Shown here one piece after another: positions 57,648 through 64,000 of a stretch of 64,000 nt of DNA (the first letter of the stretch is position 1; every line of letters begins with the position of its first letter). A program made the translations under genes and the position numbers. Source of the DNA: Ornithinimicrobium pratense (GTDB lineage Bacteria > Actinomycetota > Actinomycetes > Actinomycetales > Dermatophilaceae); contig NZ_CP044427.1 of NCBI RefSeq assembly GCF_008843165.1, positions 1,736,001 through 1,800,000 of the forward strand, read 5' to 3'. Below the pieces are notes generated by a model. That model was not told the origin of the DNA, ran no database searches, and saw only the letters and a program-made list of their open reading frames with translations.

Positions 57648-58709
57648 ATGAACGAGGCACCGCCGGATCGGCCGGAGGTGCCCGCCGGGCACTACCGCAA
57701 CCCGGTCCACGCCGACTACTTCGCGGACCCGTTCGTGCTCCGGACCTCCGACCCGGATCTGCCACGGTATGTCGCGTACGGCACCGGAAGGCGCCACGGT
57801 GAACTCGTCTTCGACGTGCTGACCTCCCCCGACCTCCACTCCTGGACCCTGGCCGGCGGTGCGCTGCGGACCCTGGCCCCCGAGGCCGGAACCGACTACT
57901 GGGCCCCCGAGGTGGCCGAGGCCGACGGCCGCTGGTGGATGTACTACTCCGTCGGGATGGGGGACGTGGGTCACTCCATGCGGGTGGCGGTTGGGGACAA
58001 CCCTCTCGGTCCCTTCCACGACTGCGGGGGCGACCTCACCCCCGACGAGCGGTTCGCCATCGACGGTCACCCCTTCCGCGACCGGGACGGCACGTGGTAC
58101 CTGTTCTACGCCAGGGACGTCCTGGAGGGTCAACGGGTCGGGACCATGCTGGCCGTCGACGTCCTGGAGACGATGACCCGCCTGCAAGGCCGGCCGCGCA
58201 CTGTCCTCGAGCCCAGCGCCGACTGGCAGGTCTTCCAGCGGCAGCGCACGATCCACGGTGGGGTCTACGACTGGCACACCCTTGAGGGGCCTGCGGTCGT
58301 GCACCGGCACGGCCGGTACTACTGCCTGTACTCAGGTGGCTCCTGGGAGGGTGCGGGATACGGCATGGGGTATGCCGTGGCTGACCACCCTCTGGGCCCT
58401 TGGCAGGAGCCCTTGACTGGGGGCAGGTTGCTGGCCACAGTGCCGGGCAAGGTGCTCGGCCCCGGGCACGCGTCCGTGGTGCGCGGGCCTGCTGACCAGG
58501 ACGTTCTCGTCTACCACGCGTGGGACGCCGAGAGGACTGCGCGCCGGATGTGCATCGACCCGATCAGGTGGAATCCTGCAGGCCCGTCGGTGGACGGGCC
58601 CACCTGGCAGGCGGTGCGTCTGGACCGTGGTCTCGACAGCCGGAGCGAGGCGCGGGACGAGAACGTGACGGTTGAGACGTACAGGACGGGAAAGCAGGAG
58701 TACAACTAA
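57648..58709 (+). CDS. GH43-family glycosidase, cytoplasmic
   Basis: A 353-residue five-bladed propeller hydrolase of glycoside hydrolase family 43 (arabinofuranosidase, xylosidase or arabinanase activities). The general base Asp is in NPVHADYFADPFVL (about residue 24), the pKa-modulating Asp in ERFAIDGHPFRDRDG, and the general acid Glu in WHTLEGPAVVHRHGRY (about residue 213). No signal peptide, so it probably acts on imported oligosaccharides. ATG chosen; the frame extends further upstream without a better start. It heads, with a 58-base gap, the SBP-permease-permease-GH43 operon. Confidence 0.88.
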   Translation: MNEAPPDRPEVPAGHYRNPVHADYFADPFVLRTSDPDLPRYVAYGTGRRHGELVFDVLTSPDLHSWTLAGGALRTLAPEAGTDYWAPEVAEADGRWWMYYSVGMGDVGHSMRVAVGDNPLGPFHDCGGDLTPDERFAIDGHPFRDRDGTWYLFYARDVLEGQRVGTMLAVDVLETMTRLQGRPRTVLEPSADWQVFQRQRTIHGGVYDWHTLEGPAVVHRHGRYYCLYSGGSWEGAGYGMGYAVADHPLGPWQEPLTGGRLLATVPGKVLGPGHASVVRGPADQDVLVYHAWDAERTARRMCIDPIRWNPAGPSVDGPTWQAVRLDRGLDSRSEARDENVTVETYRTGKQEYN

Positions 58710-58729
58710 CCCCATACCACGAGCGCCGT

Positions 58730-58742
58730 CTGCGCAGCGCAG
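58730..58742. promoter_or_regulatory. Palindrome upstream of the sugar ABC operon
   Basis: CTGCGCAGCGCAG is a perfect palindrome about an A at its centre, 26 bases before the SBP start. LacI-type operators have this form and such sugar operons usually have one, but no regulator gene is in the window. A similar CTGCGCAGCG word at 58828 inside the SBP gene weakens the case. Confidence 0.35.
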
Positions 58743-58767
58743 CGGCCCGGCGAAAGGGGCACACCTC

Positions 58768-60123
58768 ATGAGCTTCACCCATTCTTCCCGTCGGGCCGCA
58801 CCTGCCCGCCGAACCACCCTGACCGTCTGCGCAGCGGGCTTCGCTCTGGTCCTGGCTGCCTGCGGAGGCGGGATGAGCCCGGAGGAGGCCGCGCAGCAGG
58901 GTGACGAGGCCCCCGGGGACGCGGCCGAGTTCACCGGCGACTACACCGGCCCGGCTGTGGAGCTGGCCTACTGGAACGGTTTCACGGGCGGTGACGGCCC
59001 CTTCATGCAGGATCTGGTCGAGCAGTTCATGGCCGAGCACGAGAACATCACCGTGGTGTCCAACACGATCCAGTGGGCCGACTTCTACCAGCGGGTGCCG
59101 GCGGCGGTCAACGCTGGCGAAGGGCCGGACGTCGGGGTCATGCACCTGGACCAGTTGGCCACCAACGCCGCCCGCAGCGTCATCGTCCCCGTCGATAGCA
59201 TTGCCGAGGGGTTGGGCCTTTCCGCCGACGACTTCAGCGAAGAGGTCTGGGACGCCGGCGTCTACCAGGATGAGCGCTACGGCATCCCGCTGGACGTGCA
59301 CTCCCTGGCGATGTACTACAACCCGGAGCACTTTGAGGAGGCGGGGATCACCGAGGTCCCCACCGACGAGGAGTCGTTCATGGCGGCGCTCGACGCGCTG
59401 CAGGAGGCCGGTCATGAGGAGCCCTTCTGGATGCCCAACCAGTGGCCCGGCCACCTCATGTACCTCTCCCTGGCCTGGCAGAACGGGGCCGAGGTCTACG
59501 CCGAGGACGGCTCGGCAGCCAGTTTCGCCTCCCCCGAGGCTCTGGAGGCGGCCGAGTGGCAGCGGTCGATCATCGAGGAGGGGTACAGCCCCTCGGACGT
59601 GGCCATCGACTCCCAGTACGCCGCCTTCAAGAACGGTGAGAACTCCATCACCTGGGACGGCATCTGGCAGATCAACGACCTGGAGGAGTCGGGGGTGCCC
59701 TACGAGATCGCACCCGTCCCGACGATCTTCGACGAGGAGGCCATCTGGGCCAACTCGCACAACTTCTTCATCACCAAGCAGGCAACCGCGGACGAGAACA
59801 AGTACCAGGCGGCCCAGGTGTTCATCGGCTGGATGAGCGAGCAGTCGGCCGAGTGGGCGGGCTCTGGCATGATCCCCGCACGTCAGTCCGTGCGCGACAG
59901 CGGCGTTCTTGACGACACGACCCAGGGCGTCATCGCCGAACAGATCGACTCGATGCGGTTCCTGCCGCCCGTGCCGGGGCTCGGAGGGGTCCAGGCCGAG
60001 GCGCTGGAGCCCGCGCTCAGCGAGGCGATCCTTGGCCGCAGCGACCCGTCGACGGCCCTGGAGCGGGCCAGCGAGCAGGCAACGGAGTTGATGGAGCAAA
60101 ACCTCGAGAGCTTCGGGGGCTGA
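58768..60123 (+). CDS. ABC sugar-uptake solute-binding lipoprotein
   Basis: A 451-residue family 1 (MalE-type) binding protein. The signal has Arg pairs (RRAAPARR), a hydrophobic core and lipobox LAACGGG with Cys at about residue 33. The body shows VELAYWNGFTGGDGPFMQDL, FYQRVPAAVNAGEGPDVGVM and YYNPEHFEEAGI; Trp, Tyr and Asn-rich patches suit sugars. It captures oligosaccharides outside the membrane and gives them to the two permeases that follow one base later. GAAAGG ribosome site upstream. The substrate is inferred as arabino- or xylo-oligosaccharide from the GH43 partners. Confidence 0.93.
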   Translation: MSFTHSSRRAAPARRTTLTVCAAGFALVLAACGGGMSPEEAAQQGDEAPGDAAEFTGDYTGPAVELAYWNGFTGGDGPFMQDLVEQFMAEHENITVVSNTIQWADFYQRVPAAVNAGEGPDVGVMHLDQLATNAARSVIVPVDSIAEGLGLSADDFSEEVWDAGVYQDERYGIPLDVHSLAMYYNPEHFEEAGITEVPTDEESFMAALDALQEAGHEEPFWMPNQWPGHLMYLSLAWQNGAEVYAEDGSAASFASPEALEAAEWQRSIIEEGYSPSDVAIDSQYAAFKNGENSITWDGIWQINDLEESGVPYEIAPVPTIFDEEAIWANSHNFFITKQATADENKYQAAQVFIGWMSEQSAEWAGSGMIPARQSVRDSGVLDDTTQGVIAEQIDSMRFLPPVPGLGGVQAEALEPALSEAILGRSDPSTALERASEQATELMEQNLESFGG

Positions 60124-60124
60124 G

Positions 60125-61084
60125 GTGGCGACCTCCGCAGCCCAGATCAGGGAGGAGGTCGACACCGGGGAGTCCCCCACGCAGCGCACACCACGCCGCC
60201 TGGTCACGCACGGCAAGGTCACGCCCTGGCTGTTCCTCGCCCCATACCTGACCCTCTTCGTCGTCTTCGTCATCGCCCCGATCGTGTACGGGGCATGGAT
60301 CAGCTTGCACCGGTATGACTACACCTTGCCGGGCAAGCCGTTCGTCGGGCTGGACAACTACCTGACCTTGCTCACCCCAGGCTCCATCACCTTCGACATC
60401 TTCTGGGACTCGATGCAGGCGACGGCGATCTTCACCGTCACCAGTGTCCCGCTGCTGCTGGTGATCCCGCTGCTCGTCGCACTGGTGATGAACAGGTCGT
60501 TCCCGGGACGCAACGTCTTCCGGGCTGTCTTCTTCGCCCCCTACGTGCTCGGCGTGGCAGTCGTGGCCGTGCTGTGGCGCTACCTGCTCGATCGCAATAT
60601 CGGGCTGGTGAACTACTACCTCGAGGCCGTGGGCCTGCCTGGTGACATCGCCTGGACGACCTCGGTGCCGGCAGCCTGGGTGGCTTTGGTGGGCGTGACC
60701 GTGTGGTGGACGCTGGGCTTCAACGCGGTGATCTACCTCGCGGGGCTGCAGGACATCCCCCGAGAGCTCTACGAGTCGGCCCGGGTCGATGGTGCCAACG
60801 GCTGGCAGCAGTTCCGTCATGTCACGCTGCCCGGCCTGCGCCCCGTCCTCTCCTTCGTGACGATGGTGACCATCATCGCGTCGGTGAATATGTTCGGCCA
60901 GTCCTACCTCATGACCGAGGGCGGGCCTGGTCGGGCCACCCGCACCGCCATCTACCAGATCGCCGAGACCGGGCTGCGCAACTACCAGATGGGCAGTGCC
61001 TCCGCCATGAGCTACGTGCTGACTGTCTTCCTGATGCTGCTCAGCCTGGGCGTCTTCTGGCTGTTCCGCGAGAGGAGAGGTTGA
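60125..61084 (+). CDS. ABC sugar transporter permease (MalF-type)
   Basis: A 319-residue inner-membrane subunit with six helices. The EAA loop that docks the ATPase is ARVDGANGWQQFRHVTLPGL (about 219-238). It starts with GTG one base after the SBP stop. The usual ATPase gene is missing from the operon; actinobacteria often supply a shared MsiK-type ATPase from another locus. N-terminal 35 residues are polar and long for this family. Function is inferred from family and neighbours. Confidence 0.92.
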   Translation: MATSAAQIREEVDTGESPTQRTPRRLVTHGKVTPWLFLAPYLTLFVVFVIAPIVYGAWISLHRYDYTLPGKPFVGLDNYLTLLTPGSITFDIFWDSMQATAIFTVTSVPLLLVIPLLVALVMNRSFPGRNVFRAVFFAPYVLGVAVVAVLWRYLLDRNIGLVNYYLEAVGLPGDIAWTTSVPAAWVALVGVTVWWTLGFNAVIYLAGLQDIPRELYESARVDGANGWQQFRHVTLPGLRPVLSFVTMVTIIASVNMFGQSYLMTEGGPGRATRTAIYQIAETGLRNYQMGSASAMSYVLTVFLMLLSLGVFWLFRERRG

Positions 61085-61085
61085 G

Positions 61086-62009
61086 ATGAGCCTTCAGACT
61101 GACGCAGACCCTCTGCAGACGGGCGAGGTCCGCGGCACACCCGACGAGCCGCCACCGGCCGAGGATCGCTCAGCCGGTCACGGCCGTCGTCCGGGACGAA
61201 AGATCCTCACGTACGTGGTGCTGATCGTGCTGGCGCTGATCTTTATCAGCCCTCTCATCTTCATGGTCGTCACCTCGTTCAAGACCCGGGCCGAGGCTGG
61301 AGCCATCCCCCCCTCGTGGGTCCCCGACCCGTTCACCACCCAGGCGTACGAAACGATCATGAACTCCCGGGGCACACCCGTTCTCCGCTGGTTCGGCAAC
61401 AGCATGCTCGCCGCACTGGCCAACGCTGCCCTCGTGGTGACGACGTCGGCCCTGGCTGCCTACGCGCTGGCGCGGATGCGCTTCGCCGGCCAGCGCATCG
61501 TCTTCGGCCTCATCATCGCCACGCTCTTCGTCCCACCGGTCATCCTCATCATCCCCAACTACCTGATCGTCGGAGAACTCGGCTGGCTGAACACATTGCT
61601 CGCCGTCATCGTCCCGACGGCGGCCTCGGCCTTTGGCGTGTTCTTCCTGCGACAGTTCTTCCTGGGGATCCCGGTCGAGCTCGAGGAGGCCGCCCGCCTC
61701 GACGGGGCCAACCAGTGGCAGACCTTCTGGCGCGTCGTCCTGCCGCTGTCCAGGCCAGCCCTGGCAACCCTGGCGCTGCTGTCCTTCCTGACGAACTGGA
61801 ACGACTTCCTGTGGCCGATCTACGTGCTGTTCAGCCCGGAGATCCAGACGCTTCCGGCGGGTCTGTCGACGTTGCAGTCGGCCAACGCGGTCCGCTACGA
61901 CCTCCTCATGGCGGGGGCGGTCGTGGCCAGCGTGCCCGTCCTGGTCCTGTTCGTCTTCCTCCAGCGCTACCTCATCGAGGGCGTTGCCCGCTCGGGTCTG
62001 AAGGGTTGA
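61086..62009 (+). CDS. ABC sugar transporter permease (MalG-type)
   Basis: A 307-residue second permease with six helices and the EAA motif LEEAARLDGANQWQTFWRVV (about 199-218). The C-terminal end (QRYLIEGVARSGLKG) is that of MalG-type subunits. ATG one base after the MalF-type stop; the next gene starts one base after its own stop. The very tight spacing means all four genes are translated as a unit. Confidence 0.93.
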   Translation: MSLQTDADPLQTGEVRGTPDEPPPAEDRSAGHGRRPGRKILTYVVLIVLALIFISPLIFMVVTSFKTRAEAGAIPPSWVPDPFTTQAYETIMNSRGTPVLRWFGNSMLAALANAALVVTTSALAAYALARMRFAGQRIVFGLIIATLFVPPVILIIPNYLIVGELGWLNTLLAVIVPTAASAFGVFFLRQFFLGIPVELEEAARLDGANQWQTFWRVVLPLSRPALATLALLSFLTNWNDFLWPIYVLFSPEIQTLPAGLSTLQSANAVRYDLLMAGAVVASVPVLVLFVFLQRYLIEGVARSGLKG

Positions 62010-62010
62010 G

Positions 62011-63042
62011 GTGGGCACCCCGAGGTTGGTCTCCGGCGTGCTCCTGCTGGGGGTGCTCACGGCCTGCTCGTCACCTACTGCCCCCGGGGACTCCGCCGCC
62101 CGCACGGCCGAGGACGCCGCAGCGATTTCCACGAGCCCGCTGGCGGGCCAGAACCCGGTCCTCAACGACGACTTCCCCGACCCCGACGTCCTCGAGGTGG
62201 ACGGGGTCTACTACGCGTACGCCACGAACGGCAACAGCCAGAACGTCAGGATGGCCAGATCGACCGACCTGCTGACCTGGGAGCAGTTGGGGGATGCGCT
62301 GCCCGAGTTGCCGTCGTGGGTCATCCCGGGCAAGACCTGGGCCCCCGAGGTGAGTGCCGTCGGGGACAGCTACGTCCTGTACTTCACGGCGACCAACTAC
62401 CGCCCGACCCTGCAGTGCATCGGCACGGCCGTTTCCGCCACCCCCGAGGGGCCGTTCGAGGTGGTCGGCGACGGGATGCTGGTCTGTCCGGAGGACGAGG
62501 GCGGCGCCATCGACGCGGCGACCTTCCTCGACGAGGACGGCACCCGTTACCTGCTCTGGAAGAACGACGGCAACTGCTGTGGCCTTGACACCTGGCTCTA
62601 CCTGGCTCCGCTCGCGAGCGACGGGCTCTCGTTGGAGGGCCCCGCGACGCGCCTGCTGAAGCAAGACCAGGAGTGGGAGGGCAACCTCATCGAGGCGCCG
62701 ACCCTAGTGGAGCGCGAGGGCACCTACGTGCTTCTGTACTCGGCCAACGACTACGGTGGCCAGGACTATGCGGTGGGCTACGCCACCGCCGAGGATGTCA
62801 CCGGTCCCTACGTCAAGCATCCGGACCCGCTCCTGGCCAGCACCGGGTCCGCGCCAGAGTACGTCGGCCCAGGCGGCCAGGACGTCGTCACTGGACCAGA
62901 CGGGCAGGACTACGTCCTCTTCCACTCCTGGCGCGGGGAGACCACCTACCGGGCGATGAACGTGCTGCCCCTCTCATGGGAGGGCGTGCCGGAGGACCAG
63001 GCCCCGGGTGGGGTCAACCCGACGGTGGAGGGCTTGGACTGA
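62011..63042 (+). CDS. Secreted GH43-family lipoprotein glycosidase
   Basis: A 343-residue GH43 enzyme anchored by a lipobox: signal SGVLLLGVLTACSS with Cys at about residue 19. The general base Asp is in NDDFPDPDVLEVDGVYYAYA, the pKa Asp in GGAIDAATFLDEDGTRYLLW and the acid Glu in GNLIEAPTLVEREGTYVLLY (about residue 232). It should cut arabinan- or xylan-type polymers at the surface and feed the SBP, while the cytoplasmic GH43 finishes the job. GTG start one base after the permease stop. Cys-Cys in NDGNCCGLD is unusual. Confidence 0.9.
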   Translation: MGTPRLVSGVLLLGVLTACSSPTAPGDSAARTAEDAAAISTSPLAGQNPVLNDDFPDPDVLEVDGVYYAYATNGNSQNVRMARSTDLLTWEQLGDALPELPSWVIPGKTWAPEVSAVGDSYVLYFTATNYRPTLQCIGTAVSATPEGPFEVVGDGMLVCPEDEGGAIDAATFLDEDGTRYLLWKNDGNCCGLDTWLYLAPLASDGLSLEGPATRLLKQDQEWEGNLIEAPTLVEREGTYVLLYSANDYGGQDYAVGYATAEDVTGPYVKHPDPLLASTGSAPEYVGPGGQDVVTGPDGQDYVLFHSWRGETTYRAMNVLPLSWEGVPEDQAPGGVNPTVEGLD

Positions 63043-63057
63043 CGGCTACCTCCGCCG

Positions 63058-63891
63058 TCAGCCTGCGTGGCTGCTGCCGGGCCCACCTAGCGCCGTCCCC
63101 GGTGGCTGCCGGACGACCGCGTCGGCCTGCGCTTCCCAGTCCTCGCCGCTGGACGGCATCACCGACCGGACCAACCAGGTCGCGCCGGCTTCGACATACT
63201 CCTGCACCGGGATGCCAGGGGCGGGGTGGACGACGACGTCCCACCCCTCGCGGGCCTGCCCTCCGTCGAGTGCGAGGTAGTCGGTCAGGTCCTGCGGTGA
63301 GAGGTGTTCGCCCCTGCCGATGGGCACGACGCCGTCCCAGCGGCGTGCGCGCGCCAGGGGCCGTCGGTGCGGGGTCACGCCGGCGACCCAGATCGGCGGT
63401 CGTGGCTGCTGCACGGGACGAGGGTGCAGGTCGGCCGTGACGCGGTAGTGGTCGCCGGCGAAGTCGGTCGGGCCGCGCAGCAGCTGGTCGATCACCTGCA
63501 GGCTCTCGTCGAGCATGGCGGCGCGCACGCGGGGGTCAGCCTCCTCCCCCAGGTCGGCGAAATCTCGGTCCGGCGGCTCACCTAGCCCCACGCCGAGCGC
63601 AGCCCGCCCGCCGCTGAGACGGTCCAGGGTGACGAGCGCCTTGGCGACGGCGTACGGACGCCGACGCGACAGCGGTGTGACCAGGGTGCCGAGCCGCACC
63701 CGCTCGGTGAGCGCCGCGATCGCTCCAAGCATCACCCAGGGGTCGAGCGGAGCGGCGCCGGGGCGCCACTGCACGTGGTCCCAGAGGAAGAACCCGTCCC
63801 AGCCGGCCGCCTCGGCAGCACGGGCCCAGCCGAGGACCCTGTCCGGGTCGGTGAAGGGTGGCAGGCTGACGGCATATCTCACGGTCGTCAC
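63058..63891 (-). CDS. LLM-class flavin-dependent oxidoreductase
   Basis: A 277-residue bacterial-luciferase-like monooxygenase or F420-dependent enzyme. Core segments are VSLPPFTDPDRVLGWARAAE, DGFFLWDHVQW, LGTLVTPLSRRRPYAVAKAL and DRLSGGRAALGVGLGEPPDR. Cofactor (FMN or F420) cannot be decided. Start is one of two GTGs at 63891 or 63882; I use the first. Unlike the other LLM gene of this window (32299-33340) its frame is intact. It converges with the GH43 lipoprotein gene, leaving 15 bases between stops. Confidence 0.85.
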   Translation of the reverse strand: MTTVRYAVSLPPFTDPDRVLGWARAAEAAGWDGFFLWDHVQWRPGAAPLDPWVMLGAIAALTERVRLGTLVTPLSRRRPYAVAKALVTLDRLSGGRAALGVGLGEPPDRDFADLGEEADPRVRAAMLDESLQVIDQLLRGPTDFAGDHYRVTADLHPRPVQQPRPPIWVAGVTPHRRPLARARRWDGVVPIGRGEHLSPQDLTDYLALDGGQAREGWDVVVHPAPGIPVQEYVEAGATWLVRSVMPSSGEDWEAQADAVVRQPPGTALGGPGSSHAG

Positions 63892-63957
63892 GCTAGCCCC
63901 CGAGCCCTGTCGTCGGGCGAACACCTCCCCGAGGGCTGGCCAGCGGCCGACACGCGG

Positions 63958-63963
63958 TACGCT
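63958..63963 (+). promoter_or_regulatory. Possible promoter for a gene beyond the window
   Basis: GGTACGCTAGAGG contains a TACGCT -10 box on the plus strand, in the last 110 bases that hold no recognisable gene. It is divergent from the LLM gene and may serve a gene that starts outside the window. Confidence 0.3.
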
Positions 63964-64000
63964 AGAGGTGCCATCGCGGCTGGACACGTCTGACGCGTCG

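Overview
The window reads as a chromosomal segment of a high-GC actinobacterium. The Pup modification genes (pup, pafA, dop), the proteasome-type ATPase ARC, the mycothiol ligase MshC, the pafBC-tatAC-helY block and many leaderless genes with TANNNT -10 boxes all point to Actinomycetota. Micrococcales of the Intrasporangiaceae/Ornithinimicrobiaceae type is my inference, not a demonstrated assignment. I saw no rRNA, tRNA, CRISPR array, insertion sequence or prophage. Gene density is very high and no gene-free gap exceeds about 225 bases.

Region 1 (1-20.1 kb) is the protein-quality block. It runs helY, a lipid kinase, tatC, tatA, pafC, pafB, a DUF3866 gene, glutaminase, two FKBP isomerases, pafA, pup, dop, a TetR regulator, an MFS exporter and, beyond a small divergent gene, arc. 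The 20S proteasome genes prcBA, usually found between pup and pafA, are missing from that place. The exporter, tetR and dop reading frames overlap, with a perfect operator-like palindrome on the exporter start codon.

Region 2 (20.1-36.3 kb) is mostly conserved actinobacterial core: a secreted M36 metallopeptidase preceded by five 11-bp phased direct repeats, trmI, a site-2 protease, a RecB-type nuclease, a PAC2 protein, a HAD phosphatase, mshC with its usual partners of unknown role (SCO1664 type, DUF3090, phosphomutase), a frameshifted LLM oxidoreductase, an acidic repeat protein and an M20 peptidase.

Region 3 (36.4-52.2 kb) is a redox block. A form II coxSLM-type molybdenum hydroxylase operon and its maturation genes (XdhC, VWA/CoxE, MoxR/CoxD, MobA-like transferase) flank a six-gene, fully overlapping operon headed by a quinol-type nitric oxide reductase. 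The five partners of norB are a zinc-ribbon membrane protein, a slipin/SPFH protein and three small membrane proteins. Three of the six proteins share a short Y-x-S-D-R tail motif. This operon is my best candidate for an undescribed system.

Region 4 (50-64 kb) is accessory. It has a leaderless membrane-protein/GntR autoregulatory pair, a pentapeptide-repeat protein, an SGNH hydrolase, a lactonase-fold protein, a FUSC transporter split by a probable frameshift, a hemerythrin-like protein, a GH43-SBP-permease-permease-GH43 arabino-oligosaccharide uptake operon and a final LLM oxidoreductase.
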